A stretch of 64,000 nt of DNA from Hymenobacter psychrotolerans DSM 18569 (GCF_900142395.1 NZ_FRAS01000014.1:1-64000); one strand, 5' to 3'. Numbered from the stretch's first letter, positions 41,117-50,114 are shown. Notes: a model not told the origin generated them from the sequence alone. Made by a program: numbers and translations.

Positions 41117-42709
41117 ATGTCCGTCACGACTCTCTCGTATGCCGAAACCGGCGCGTTTTCCACTCTGCTCACCGATTATCTGGCCCGCCACGAAGCTCTG
41201 ACGCCTTTCTATCATCGGTTTCCGACGCTGGAAGCATTTGCGGAGCAGCTGCAGGAAAAGCAGGCGCATTACACCCCCGAGGCGCGGCAACGGCTGGTAG
41301 CGGCGCTGCGGCAGCAGTACGCCGCGCTGCCCGCCGTGCACCCGGCCGTGCAGGCCAACATAGAGCTGCTGGAAAAAGACACGACGTTCACCATCACCAC
41401 CGGCCACCAGCTCAACCTGTTTACCGGGCCGCTGTACTTCATCTACAAGATTGTGACGGCCGTGAAGCTGGCCCGCCAGCTGAAGGAGCAGTATCCGCAG
41501 TATGATTTCGTGCCGGTGTACTGGATGGCTACCGAAGACCACGATTTCGCGGAAATCAACCACTTCACCCTGTTCGGCAAGAAATACGAGTGGAACGCGG
41601 CGGAGCCAGGCGGGCCCGTAGGCCGCATGCCGCTGGCCGGCCTGAAAGAGGAGCTGCTGGACCAACTACCGGCCGACATACCAGCCGTGTTCCGGGCCGC
41701 CTACGAAGAGTCCGGCACGTTGGCTGAAGCTACCCGCCGCCTCACTCATGAGCTGTTTGGAGAGCTGGGACTGGTAAGCCTCGATGCGGATGCCGCGGAG
41801 TTGAAGCAGGCCTTGGTGCCGGTGTTGGAGAAGGAAATCAAGGAGCAGGCTTCCAACCAGGCGGTGCAGGCGGCCAATGCGCAGCTGGAAGCGGCCGGCT
41901 ACCGGCCGCAGGTGTACTCGCGCCCCCTCAACCTGTTTTTCCTGACCGACGCCGGTAAGCGGGAGCGGCTGGAGTACGATGCCGCGCAGGACTGCGTACA
42001 GATTACGGTGCGCAACACCGGCCGCTGCCACAGCCAGCAGGAGCTACTGGATCTGGCCCGCCAGCACCCAGAGCAGTTTAGCCCCAACGTGGTGCTGCGG
42101 CCGCTGTATCAGGAGTTGCTGCTGCCCAACCTGTGCTACGTGGGCGGCGGGGCCGAGGTGGCGTACTGGTTCCAGCTGAAAGGCGTATTCAAGGAAAACA
42201 ACGTGCCCTTGCCGATGCTGCTGCTCCGCAATTCGGCGCAGTATATTAGCAAGGCCAATGCGGGCAAGCTGCGCAAGCTGGGCCTGACTTCGCGGGACGT
42301 GTTTCGGCCGCTGTCCGAGCTCAAGAAGCAGGTAGGCAGCACCTTGGGTCAGGAAGAAGTGAGCCTGCAGAAGCAGCAGCAGCAGCTGGCCGAAGCATTC
42401 CGGCAGGTGTCGGAGCTGGCGCAGCGTCTCGACCCGACGCTGGTAAAAACGGTAGCCGCCGAGCAGCAGAAAGCGGCGGGCATCGTGGCGGGCCTCGAAA
42501 AGCGCCTCAGCAAAGCCGCCGAAGCCAAGCACGAAACCGCCTACAGCCAGCTCACGGCCCTCAAAGACAAGCTGATGCCCAACGGCCACCTGCAGGAGCG
42601 GGAAGACAACGTGCTGAGCATCCTGATCAACAATCCGGGCTTCATCAATCAACTTATGGAAGCCTTCGACCCGCTGGCGCTGGAGTTTACGGTGCTGGAA
42701 GAAGAGTAA
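41117..42709 (+). CDS. bshC: bacillithiol biosynthesis cysteine-adding enzyme BshC
   Basis: 530 residues. It adds cysteine to glucosaminyl-malate, the last step of bacillithiol synthesis. The signature FTITTGHQLNLFTGPLYFIY near residue 95, VYWMATEDHDFAEINHF, and VYSRPLNLFFLTDAGKRERL are typical. C-terminal coiled coil (LQKQQQQLAEAFRQVSEL). The partner genes bshA and bshB are not in the window. Confidence 0.92.
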   Translation: MSVTTLSYAETGAFSTLLTDYLARHEALTPFYHRFPTLEAFAEQLQEKQAHYTPEARQRLVAALRQQYAALPAVHPAVQANIELLEKDTTFTITTGHQLNLFTGPLYFIYKIVTAVKLARQLKEQYPQYDFVPVYWMATEDHDFAEINHFTLFGKKYEWNAAEPGGPVGRMPLAGLKEELLDQLPADIPAVFRAAYEESGTLAEATRRLTHELFGELGLVSLDADAAELKQALVPVLEKEIKEQASNQAVQAANAQLEAAGYRPQVYSRPLNLFFLTDAGKRERLEYDAAQDCVQITVRNTGRCHSQQELLDLARQHPEQFSPNVVLRPLYQELLLPNLCYVGGGAEVAYWFQLKGVFKENNVPLPMLLLRNSAQYISKANAGKLRKLGLTSRDVFRPLSELKKQVGSTLGQEEVSLQKQQQQLAEAFRQVSELAQRLDPTLVKTVAAEQQKAAGIVAGLEKRLSKAAEAKHETAYSQLTALKDKLMPNGHLQEREDNVLSILINNPGFINQLMEAFDPLALEFTVLEEE

Positions 42710-42777
42710 AAACAGGTGTTGATTGCCAGTTGATGGGTTGGGTAAATGGTCAGCAATTCACAATCAGCAACTAACTC

Positions 42778-43371
42778 ATGACCAAAGCCGACCTGCGCCG
42801 CGCCGCTCTGGCCCGCCGCCGAGCCTTGCCCGAAACGGACGTGGCGCAACGTAGCGCCGCGCTGTGGCTGCAGTTGCGGGCCGGGTTTCCGGTGGCTGAG
42901 TGGCACTGGCTGCATGTGTTTCTGCCCATTCCGCACCAGCACGAGCCCGACACCTGGCTGCTGATTCGAGAGCTGTGGCAGGAGCTGCCGGCGCTACAGC
43001 TGGCCGTGCCCGTGGTGCAGTCCGATGGCCAGACCCTGCGCCATTACCACCTCACGCCCGAAACGCAGCTTTTCGACAGCAAATGGGGCATTCCAGAGCC
43101 TTCCGGAACCGTGGAGGTGTTCCCGAAGCAGCTGGATGCTGTGCTGGTGCCGTTGCTGGCTTTCGATGAGCAGGGCCACCGCGTAGGCTACGGCAAAGGC
43201 TTTTACGACCGGTTTCTGGCAGCCTGCCGGCCCGATGCGCTGCGGATTGGAGTTAGCCTGGAGCCGCCGGTGCCGCGCATCACCGATGCCTGGGAGGGCG
43301 ACGTAACGTTGCACGCCTGCATCACGCCGGAGCGGGTGTGGCGGTTTAGTAGAGCGCGCCCGCCACAATAA
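42778..43371 (+). CDS. 5-formyltetrahydrofolate cyclo-ligase family protein
   Basis: 197 residues. KADLRRAALARRRALP opens the N-terminal region. WGIPEPSGTVE and DAVLVPLLAFDEQGHRVGYG with GYGKGFYDRFL are the conserved substrate and nucleotide regions. It converts 5-formyl-THF to methenyl-THF using ATP. Downstream of bshC by 68 bases; may be co-transcribed. Confidence 0.92.
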   Translation: MTKADLRRAALARRRALPETDVAQRSAALWLQLRAGFPVAEWHWLHVFLPIPHQHEPDTWLLIRELWQELPALQLAVPVVQSDGQTLRHYHLTPETQLFDSKWGIPEPSGTVEVFPKQLDAVLVPLLAFDEQGHRVGYGKGFYDRFLAACRPDALRIGVSLEPPVPRITDAWEGDVTLHACITPERVWRFSRARPPQ

Positions 43372-43392
43372 GCCGGAACCTCAGGCCGTTGA

Positions 43393-43408
43393 GTGAATAT
43401 CAATTCAC
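43393..43408. promoter_or_regulatory. palindrome GTGAATATCAATTCAC before exbD
   Basis: Six-base arms around a 4-base centre, 18 bases before the ATG of the ExbD-like gene. Could be an operator; nothing in the window confirms it. Confidence 0.25.
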
Positions 43409-43425
43409 TATATACTGGTTGTGTC

Positions 43426-43938
43426 ATGGCTGAAATCCAATCCTCCGCGCCGGCTGCTCGTGGCCGCAAACCCCGCAGCAAGAAACACACCTTCCGGCTC
43501 GATATGACGCCGATGGTAGATCTGGCGTTTCTGCTGCTAACCTTCTTCATCCTGACGGCTACCTTCAACAAGCCCACGACCATGGACCTTACCATGCCGA
43601 TGAAAGGCCCGTCGTCGGATGTGCCGGACAAGAACGCCCTGACGCTGATTCTGGGCAAAGACAGCAAGGTGCACTACTTCTTTGGCCTGAACCGCGCCGA
43701 TGTAGCGCGGCCCGAACTGCGAACCACCAATTTCAGCGCCGAAGGGCTGCGGCAGGTGTTACTTCAGCGCCAGCGGCGGCAACCCGCCCCGGTTGTTCTC
43801 ATCAAGGCCGGCCCCGATGCCAAGTACCGCGACTTGGTAGATGTGCTGGACGAAATGAACATCACCGACCAAACCAAATACGCGTTGGTCGATTTCACGG
43901 CTGCCGACCAGCAATTGCTGGACCGTAACCCGCTGTAA
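43426..43938 (+). CDS. ExbD/TolR family protein
   Basis: 170 residues from the ATG at 43426. One membrane helix (residues about 32-48) with MTPMVDLAFLLLTFFIL, where the Asp in VDLAF is the proton-path residue of ExbD. The C-terminal periplasmic domain includes VVLIKAGPDAKYRDLVDVL and DEMNI. ExbD works with ExbB and TonB to energise outer-membrane transport, but neither is adjacent here. Confidence 0.85.
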   Translation: MAEIQSSAPAARGRKPRSKKHTFRLDMTPMVDLAFLLLTFFILTATFNKPTTMDLTMPMKGPSSDVPDKNALTLILGKDSKVHYFFGLNRADVARPELRTTNFSAEGLRQVLLQRQRRQPAPVVLIKAGPDAKYRDLVDVLDEMNITDQTKYALVDFTAADQQLLDRNPL

Positions 43939-43969
43939 AACCAGGCTAAACTTGCCGTACGGTATTTCA

Positions 43970-44009
43970 CCGAGGCCGTCAGCATCAGAGGTGATGCTGG
44001 CGGCCTCGG
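43970..44009. terminator. long hairpin between converging genes
   Basis: CCGAGGCCGTCAGCATCA pairs with TGATGCTGGCGGCCTCGG, 18 bases with one G-T pair, around a 4-base loop. No T tail, but it sits exactly between converging genes. Confidence 0.65.
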
Positions 44010-44014
44010 ATTGC

Positions 44015-44605
44015 TTAGGGCATAGCCCGCTCCGCCGGCAGCACCTCTACCTGCGAGATGCGCGCCTGCCCCCACGGCGCCACGCTCACCTGCACCTGCA
44101 GCGGCTGCTGGCGCCGGAGCTTGCGGCGGGTTTCTTCGGGCACGTAGTAGCGCTCCAGCCCGTAGCGCAGGCGCATACTGCGCCGCCACGTATCGGCCAC
44201 CCAGCCGCGCAGCACGGTCTGGCCGGGCTCCACGTCGGGCCGTTCCGGATACACCGCCACCGCCTCAAAAGCCCCCGGACGAGGCTGCAGCACCACGTAT
44301 ACCGGGTCTTTGCGGCGCGGCAGGGTGCTGCCTTTCCAGAGGTGGCCGGGCAGCAGGCTGATGGTGTAGTGCAGCTCCAGATAATCGTTGAAGCGCAGGG
44401 CGCGCGGGTCTACGGGCCTGGTGCGCAGCACCACCACGCTGCCGAACCGGCCGGTAGCGTAGCCGGCTGCCGCTACCGCCAGCACAAACAACAGCTGCGC
44501 GCCCACCAGCCACAGCAGCCAGCGCTGCCGGTGCGGCTTGGGCAACGGCGGATGGCGCGTAGCCGCTACGTTGTTGTCGGGCGCGGAGGGTAGAGGAGTG
44601 CTCAT
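44015..44605 (-). CDS. GDYXXLXY domain protein
   Basis: 196 residues with one N-terminal membrane helix (about 29-47). The family-defining motif appears as FNDYLELHY, near residue 72. YVPEETRRKLRR and VQVSVAPWGQARISQVEV follow. Such proteins nearly always lie next to a DUF2157 gene; here the start codon overlaps the end of one (4 bases). Function unknown, presumably membrane-linked. Confidence 0.75.
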   Translation of the reverse strand: MSTPLPSAPDNNVAATRHPPLPKPHRQRWLLWLVGAQLLFVLAVAAAGYATGRFGSVVVLRTRPVDPRALRFNDYLELHYTISLLPGHLWKGSTLPRRKDPVYVVLQPRPGAFEAVAVYPERPDVEPGQTVLRGWVADTWRRSMRLRYGLERYYVPEETRRKLRRQQPLQVQVSVAPWGQARISQVEVLPAERAMP

Positions 44606-45825
44606 GGCTGGCCGGGAGTTTCGGGCGCGGAAAACGTGTGCGCCGCACGGCGCCGCAAAAACCAGCTCAGGCCCAACAGCAGCGAGCCGCCCAGCAGGAA
44701 AAACAACGACTTATCCATGAAGCCCCAGGTCAGCTTGAAGTACGCCACGGCCGTGGTCAGAATGAAAAGCACCGTGCCCAGCGTTACGCGGTCCTGGTTG
44801 CGCTCCTGGTGGGCGCGCCACAGCACAGCCCCGGAATACGCGTAGAGCACCACCAGCGTAGCCACGGCCAGCGGCAGCCCGCCCGGCAGATAGAAGCCGG
44901 GCAGCAGCAGCAGCCAGTCGGTGGCGCTGCCCAGGCGGCCGCGGCGCTGCTTGCCCCAGAGCGAAAGCGCCAGCACCGCGCCCAGCACGCCCACGTACGC
45001 CAGCAGCGGCGGCCGCAGCTCCCCGGTGTAGTCATCTGACTCACCGAACAACGCTAAACCCAACGTAAACAGGAAGGCCGCTACCAGCGGCGGCCCCTGC
45101 AATGCCCGACCGGCCGGCCGCTGTTCCTGCCAGTCGCCAAGTGTATATATGAGCATGCCCGGCACGAAAAACCAGGTGATTTTGATGTGCAGATGGCTCA
45201 CCAGCAGCGCCGTTTGCCAGAGCAGGCCGGTAGCCAGCACCGCACCCAGCAACGAATCGGGGCGGCGCCACCAGTAGTAGCCCAGCCCGCCGGCCGTGAG
45301 CACCGCCGTGAGGTAGCTGAATGCACCCAACTGGCCCGTGTTATAGCCCTGCACAATGCCGCCGATAGCCACCGTCAGGATAAACAGAAACCGGCTGCGG
45401 TACACCCACGTGAGGGCTACGCCGGCCACAGCCCAGGCTACTAAGCCCGTCAGGTCGTAGCCGATGAGCTGGTACATCTGGCTGGTCAGAATAATGCTGA
45501 TGCCGAACAGCAGCAGCCCCAATCCCACCAGCCCCATCCCCAACGATTCGTATTGGCGGCGCAGGAAGTATTCGGCGCCGGCGTAGGTGCCGGCCAGAGA
45601 GCCCAGCAACAAGCCCAGCCGCACCGCTTCGGGCAGACTCTGCCAGTTGGCCGCCACCAGACTCAGGGCGCTGAGCAGAATCAGGAGGCTCCCGAGCAGC
45701 GGCAGCAGCCCGATGGCCGGCCGCTCCTCGGGGTACAGCGCCAGCAGCTGCGCGCGTTGGGCTTCCGTCACGATGCCCTTCTGCACCCATTCCAGCCCAT
45801 CCGTCTCTAGTAGTTTTCTACTCAT
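44602..45825 (-). CDS. DUF2157 membrane protein
   Basis: 407 residues. A short cytoplasmic N-terminus (LLETDGLEWVQKGIVTEAQR) is followed by about 12 membrane helices. LLGSLLILLSALSLVAANW is the typical DUF2157 opening. It overlaps the GDYXXLXY gene by four bases (ATGA), so the two are translationally coupled and probably work together. Role unknown. Confidence 0.8.
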   Translation of the reverse strand: MSRKLLETDGLEWVQKGIVTEAQRAQLLALYPEERPAIGLLPLLGSLLILLSALSLVAANWQSLPEAVRLGLLLGSLAGTYAGAEYFLRRQYESLGMGLVGLGLLLFGISIILTSQMYQLIGYDLTGLVAWAVAGVALTWVYRSRFLFILTVAIGGIVQGYNTGQLGAFSYLTAVLTAGGLGYYWWRRPDSLLGAVLATGLLWQTALLVSHLHIKITWFFVPGMLIYTLGDWQEQRPAGRALQGPPLVAAFLFTLGLALFGESDDYTGELRPPLLAYVGVLGAVLALSLWGKQRRGRLGSATDWLLLLPGFYLPGGLPLAVATLVVLYAYSGAVLWRAHQERNQDRVTLGTVLFILTTAVAYFKLTWGFMDKSLFFLLGGSLLLGLSWFLRRRAAHTFSAPETPGQP

Positions 45826-45873
45826 AACAGGGCCAACTTACGCATGATGCAGGAAAGGGAAGTCAGCACACTG

Positions 45874-46422
45874 CTATTCTTCCAGAGAGTTTCGCTGGCT
45901 GGCCCAGGCTTTCCGGTCCCGGCGGCGCTGCTTAGCTCGATGGTCTAAGTGCCCCCCGTAGGAAATCCGTTGGTCGCTGCTGAAACATATGACATCCTCT
46001 GCGAGACGTGTTCCTTGCCGAATCATCAGGCCGTTGAGAGGGCAGGTGTCGTAGCCGCAGCCGTGCTTGGCGTACGTGCCGAAATTGCGGTGCCGGATGC
46101 GCTTTTGGGTCAGGATACGCTGTTGTGCATGGCTGATTTCATCCCACGCAGCTCGTTCATCGGATACGGTTAGCTCCTGGCCCAGCGTGTTGAGGCGGAA
46201 GTAAGTTTTGGGGTCCTTTAGCTGCAGAAATTCATAAAACTTCGGAAAAGCCTCCACCGCCGCATCTCGCAAACGTAGCCGCTGCTCCAGATTCAGTTTT
46301 TCATTTTCAAGCAGTCCGCGGAATAGCCCCAGTGAGTTAAAATCGGTGTAGCGCCGATGCTGAGTGAGCAGGTGCCGGTACTCGGGTTCGGTGAGTTGGC
46401 TAAGGCGACGATTGAGTTTCAT
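45874..46422 (-). CDS. conserved-looking protein of unknown function
   Basis: 182 residues, basic, no membrane segment or signal peptide. N-terminal helical part (MKLNRRLSQLTEPEYRHLL) and a region AKHGCGYDTCPLNGLMIRQG with two Cys four residues apart plus a His. RISYGGHLDHRAKQRRRDRK gives a basic tail that could bind nucleic acid. The Cys-His arrangement might hold a metal, which is inference. 15 bases downstream of mnmD on the same strand. Confidence 0.6.
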   Translation of the reverse strand: MKLNRRLSQLTEPEYRHLLTQHRRYTDFNSLGLFRGLLENEKLNLEQRLRLRDAAVEAFPKFYEFLQLKDPKTYFRLNTLGQELTVSDERAAWDEISHAQQRILTQKRIRHRNFGTYAKHGCGYDTCPLNGLMIRQGTRLAEDVICFSSDQRISYGGHLDHRAKQRRRDRKAWASQRNSLEE

Positions 46423-46437
46423 GGAGAATATCAGCTG

Positions 46438-47124
46438 CTACTTCCGCTTCCAGGCGCGCGTCATTTCGCGCTTGCCAGCTGGACCGGGCACTTTTTCTAC
46501 CTGCCAGCCGGCTGCTTTCAGGCTGCGCCGGAACGAGCCTTTGGCGCAGTAGCTGACCAGGCAGCCGCCAGGCGCGGTAGCCGCGTACAGCTGGGCAAAT
46601 ACCTCATCAGTCCACATATCGGGCTGCTTCTCGGGCGCGAAGGCATCGAAGTAGATAACCTGGTACGTGTCTTCGGCCAGCAGCGTATCCTGCAGGGCAC
46701 CGGCCATTTTCAGCAGCGCAAACTGCGGCGTGAGGGCCACCGGCGTGCCCCACGAAGCAGCATGAATCTGCTGGTGGTAGTCGAGTAGGTCGGGGTTCAG
46801 CAGGTAGCGCTCCACCCCAAGCTGCCCGATAACGGCTTCCGGGAGCGGGTGCTTTTCCACGGTGTCGTAGAAAATAGGGTGCTTGCTTTCCAGGCTGCGC
46901 TGCAACGTGAGCAGCGCGTTCAGGCCCGTTCCGAAGCCAACTTCCAGCACCCAGACCATGCCGGTGGCTTTTGAGAGAATGGGCTCCAGCCCCGCTGCCA
47001 GATACACGTGTTGGGCTTCCTGCACCGCGCCGTGCGTGGAATGATAATGCTCGTCCAGGGCCGGCACGTACAGCGTGCTCGAGCCGTCGGCGGTAGTGCG
47101 GACTTCTACTTTGGGGGTGGACAT
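46438..47124 (-). CDS. mnmD: tRNA (mnm5s2U34) methyltransferase MnmD-like
   Basis: 228 residues from the ATG at 47124 (MSTPKVEVRTTADGSS). SAM-dependent methyltransferase acting on wobble uridine 34. Signatures: STLYVPALDEHYHSTHGAVQ, EVGFGTGLNALLTL (SAM motif I), DAFAPEKQPDMWTDEVF and GGCLVSYCAKGSFRRSLKAAG. It is the separate MnmD form, not fused to MnmC's oxidase, common in Bacteroidota. Confidence 0.9.
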   Translation of the reverse strand: MSTPKVEVRTTADGSSTLYVPALDEHYHSTHGAVQEAQHVYLAAGLEPILSKATGMVWVLEVGFGTGLNALLTLQRSLESKHPIFYDTVEKHPLPEAVIGQLGVERYLLNPDLLDYHQQIHAASWGTPVALTPQFALLKMAGALQDTLLAEDTYQVIYFDAFAPEKQPDMWTDEVFAQLYAATAPGGCLVSYCAKGSFRRSLKAAGWQVEKVPGPAGKREMTRAWKRK

Positions 47125-47267
47125 TGTGGGAGTGGAAAAGGGGGGAGTAGAGCAGGTACGGCGCGACGCCAGAAGAGGCTGAAAAGAAAGCTGTACGGGG
47201 CCACTAAACCGCCCAGCCTGCAAGCCATGCGTATGTATACCACCCGCCTACTTTTTGCTTCTACTAC

Positions 47268-47702
47268 ATGGCTCGCGTCAAAGTAAATCTACCGGAAACT
47301 TTCCTGTTTTCCACCGAACTGTCCATCCGGATTACGGACCTCAACTATGGGGCTCATCTCGGCAACGATGCGCTGCTCAGCCTGCTGCACGAAGCCCGCG
47401 TGCAGTTTCTGCGGCATGTGGGCCTCGCGGAGTTCGAGCCGGCCACCGGCCGCGGCACCATCATGGCCGATGTGGCTATTGAGTACAAAGGCGAGGGGTT
47501 CTACGGCGACGTGCTGCACATCCAAATGGCCGCCGATGACCTCTCGAAATACGGCTTCGATGTGGTGTACCAGGTGCGCACCCAGGACGGCCGCGAAATA
47601 GCCCGCGCCAAAACCGGCATGCTCATGTTCGACTACAAAGCCCGCAAGCTGCAGCTGCTTGGCGAGGAGCTGGCCAGCCGGCTGCGCGGCGAAGCTGGCT
47701 AG
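47268..47702 (+). CDS. acyl-CoA thioesterase-like hotdog protein
   Basis: 144 residues. FSTELSIRITDLNYGAHLGN, LSLLHEARVQFLRHVGL and VAIEYKGEGFYGDVL are the hotdog-fold thioesterase pattern of the YbgC/4-hydroxybenzoyl-CoA group. It cleaves an acyl-CoA; the natural substrate is unknown. Followed 34 bases later by a small membrane protein gene. Confidence 0.85.
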   Translation: MARVKVNLPETFLFSTELSIRITDLNYGAHLGNDALLSLLHEARVQFLRHVGLAEFEPATGRGTIMADVAIEYKGEGFYGDVLHIQMAADDLSKYGFDVVYQVRTQDGREIARAKTGMLMFDYKARKLQLLGEELASRLRGEAG

Positions 47703-47736
47703 CGCTGGCCGTGGGTTTCCGTGCTATATTGCTCGC

Positions 47737-48093
47737 ATGAAACGACCGGCTTTGCTGCTGCTCTTGGTACTTGCTACAAGCCAGGCTTTCGGGGAGGCAT
47801 TCAAAAACGGCACGGTAGTAGACATGCTGGGAGCGGCCTTGCTGCTCATGTTCGGGGCGCCGGTGGCCATTGGGCTGGGGGTGTACGGGCTGCTGCGCCT
47901 CACCGACCAGGACTACACGGCCAGTCTGCCGGTGACGCTCTTTCTGACCTGCGTGGCGTGGTGGTTTGGCCTGTTTGTCATGTTTGATATGCCAGCCAAC
48001 CCGGCCCGGTTCTGGTTTGTAGAGCTGTGTGTGAGTGCAGGGGCCGCGGCGGCAGGCTACTACGGGAGCCGGGAAGAGAAGCCGGAAGCGTAA
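47737..48093 (+). CDS. small membrane protein of unknown function
   Basis: 118 residues from the ATG at 47737. A cleavable or anchoring first segment (RPALLLLLVLATSQAFG) and three more hydrophobic segments (VVDMLGAALLLMFGAPVAI, SLPVTLFLTCVAWWFGLF, FWFVELCVSAGAAAAGYY). No domain recognised. Confidence 0.6.
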   Translation: MKRPALLLLLVLATSQAFGEAFKNGTVVDMLGAALLLMFGAPVAIGLGVYGLLRLTDQDYTASLPVTLFLTCVAWWFGLFVMFDMPANPARFWFVELCVSAGAAAAGYYGSREEKPEA

Positions 48094-48256
48094 CTGCTCC
48101 GGTAGCGCGCTACCGGCAGCAGGAAAGTGTTCCAAGTCTGTTCCGGCTTTTTACCGGCTACGCTCATTTCGGCTGCCTGAGTGGGCACTTTTTTCATATT
48201 CAGGGGGTTGAGGCACGTTCCCGCGTTGTAGCGTATCGCTTCGGCGCGCGGAGTTG

Positions 48257-48264
48257 TATCTTTG
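48257..48264 (+). promoter_or_regulatory. -7 element TATCTTTG just before rlmN start
   Basis: TATCTTTG is followed by four bases and then ATGATG. Transcription would start at or inside the start codons, suggesting a leaderless mRNA. Confidence 0.5.
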
Positions 48265-48268
48265 CATT

Positions 48269-49342
48269 ATGATGATTGAACTGCCCGTAGTTTCCAAGCG
48301 CGACATTCGCAAACTCACCCCCGATGAGCTCAAGACCTTTATGGTAGAGCATGGCGAGAAGCCGTTCCGTGCCAAGCAGGTGAGCGAGTGGCTGTGGAAG
48401 AACACGGCCGGCTCGTTTGAGGAAATGAATAACATCAGCCTGGCCACACGCGAGCTGCTGGCCCGGCATTTCGTGATTAACGGCGTGCAGGTCCAGAATC
48501 AGCAGCTCTCCAACGATGGCACCATCAAGTCGGCGTTCCGGCTATATGATGGCAACGTGGTGGAAGGCGTGCTCATCCCGCACGACACGCGCATGACGGC
48601 CTGCATCAGCTCGCAGGTGGGCTGCTCGCTCACGTGCAAGTTCTGCGCAACAGGCTACATGGACCGCAAGCGTAACCTCGACGCTGCCGAAATCTACGAC
48701 CAGGTAGTGCGCATTAAGGAGCAGTGCGAAGCCCAGTACGGCACGCCGCTTACCAACATTGTGTACATGGGCATGGGCGAGCCGCTGCTCAACTACGCCA
48801 ACGTGGTGAAAAGCATCGAGCGGATTACGGCGCCCGACGGCCTGAACATGGCCCCGCGCCGCATCACGGTCAGCACCGCCGGCATTGCCAAGATGATCAA
48901 GAAGCTGGCCGACGACGGCGTGAAAGCCAATCTGGCCCTGAGCCTGCACGCGCCCAACGACACGAAGCGCAACGAAATCATGCCCATCAACGAAGCCAAC
49001 TCGCTGGCCTCGCTGAAAGACGCGCTGAAGCACTACCACCAGGTGACGGGCCGCAAAGTCACCTACGAATACATTGTATTCGAGAGCTTCAACGACACGC
49101 TGGAGGACGCCGAAGAGCTGTTCCAGATTTCGAAGTGGATTCCCTGCAAAGTAAACCTCATCGAGTATAACCCCATCGAAGCCGCCGACTACAAAAACAC
49201 CGGCGAAGTGAAGCTGATGGCCTTCCTGAAATACCTGGCCGACCGGGGCGTGCAAACCAACCTGCGCCGCTCGCGTGGCAAAGACATTGATGCCGCCTGC
49301 GGGCAGCTGGCCGTGAAGGAAAAGCCGGAAGTAGCCGCTTAA
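48269..49342 (+). CDS. rlmN: dual-specificity RNA methyltransferase RlmN
   Basis: 357 residues. A radical-SAM enzyme that methylates C2 of A2503 in 23S rRNA and A37 of some tRNAs. The cluster motif CSLTCKFCATGYMDRKR near residue 118, GMGEPLLNYANVVKSI, ITVSTAGIAKMI, NLALSLHAPND and the C-terminal catalytic region RRSRGKDIDAACGQL (Cys) are all present. Two ATGs lie side by side (48269 and 48272). Confidence 0.96.
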   Translation: MMIELPVVSKRDIRKLTPDELKTFMVEHGEKPFRAKQVSEWLWKNTAGSFEEMNNISLATRELLARHFVINGVQVQNQQLSNDGTIKSAFRLYDGNVVEGVLIPHDTRMTACISSQVGCSLTCKFCATGYMDRKRNLDAAEIYDQVVRIKEQCEAQYGTPLTNIVYMGMGEPLLNYANVVKSIERITAPDGLNMAPRRITVSTAGIAKMIKKLADDGVKANLALSLHAPNDTKRNEIMPINEANSLASLKDALKHYHQVTGRKVTYEYIVFESFNDTLEDAEELFQISKWIPCKVNLIEYNPIEAADYKNTGEVKLMAFLKYLADRGVQTNLRRSRGKDIDAACGQLAVKEKPEVAA

Positions 49343-49356
49343 TTCAACGCCGGCTC

Positions 49357-49404
49357 AAACGCCCAACGGCCCGCCATTCTCAGGAGTGGCGGGCCGTTGG
49401 GTTT
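49357..49404. terminator. bidirectional terminator
   Basis: AAACGCCCAACGGCCCGCCA pairs with TGGCGGGCCGTTGGGTTT around an 11-base loop, between the converging rlmN and 49428 genes. Confidence 0.85.
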
Positions 49405-49427
49405 ACAAGCAGTGCGTTTGGGGCAGC

Positions 49428-50111
49428 TTACTCAACGAACAGGAGCATGATGGAAGGGCATTGCTGCGCCGACTGCGCGCCTACTTTGGTGCCCAGGGCG
49501 CGCAGCTTCCCGCTGTCGTTCATGGCATTGGCGCCGTACAGTTGCTGAATTTCCTTGGAGTGCGCTTTGAAGCTGATTTCCAGCTGGCCGGACACCACCG
49601 GCAGACGCTTTTCCGAAGAAAGGCCTTTGAGCTCTTTTATGCGGGGCGTCATGGCGGAGCAGAATTCGGCGCTCAGCGTGTTCACCAGCTTGGCTTCCTC
49701 CGGCGTAGTGGCTGCTGCCGCCGCAGGAGTCTGGCTTTCACCCAGGCGCATCAACAAAGGATGGCTGACGGGGCAGTCCTGCAGCAGGAGCAGAACTACG
49801 CGGCGTCCCATCTGCTCGCCATAGGCGCGGGCCTCGCTGCCCATGCCCCCCACACGGTCCATCAGTTGCTTATCGGAGGTAACGGCCTGGGTGAAGACGC
49901 GCACGAAAACCTGTTGCGCATCGGCTTGGGTGAGGCCACTCAGCGGCTTTTTCTTGTTTTCCTGCTCCAGCTGCCGGCACATATCGACGGCTAGCATCTT
50001 AAGCATTTTGTGCTCCCCCACCGTGTCGGGAGCTGCGGTTTGGGCGTGGCTGGTAAGTGCGGTACCGAACAGGCTCACGAAAAATAGCAGCGAAAGGAAT
50101 TGTGTCTTCAT
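49428..50111 (-). CDS. secreted protein of unknown function
   Basis: 227 residues from the ATG at 50111 (MKTQFLSLLFFVSLFG), with a signal peptide ending SHAQ near residue 24. Mature part mostly helical with four Cys (MCRQ, QDCPV, EFCSA, QQCPS), all at similar spacing from helix ends, which may form two disulphides in the periplasm. The helical halves look alike, which suggests an internal repeat. No family recognised. A TAGCTTTG element ends three bases before the ATG. Confidence 0.65.
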   Translation of the reverse strand: MKTQFLSLLFFVSLFGTALTSHAQTAAPDTVGEHKMLKMLAVDMCRQLEQENKKKPLSGLTQADAQQVFVRVFTQAVTSDKQLMDRVGGMGSEARAYGEQMGRRVVLLLLQDCPVSHPLLMRLGESQTPAAAAATTPEEAKLVNTLSAEFCSAMTPRIKELKGLSSEKRLPVVSGQLEISFKAHSKEIQQLYGANAMNDSGKLRALGTKVGAQSAQQCPSIMLLFVE

Positions 50112-50114
50112 TTC

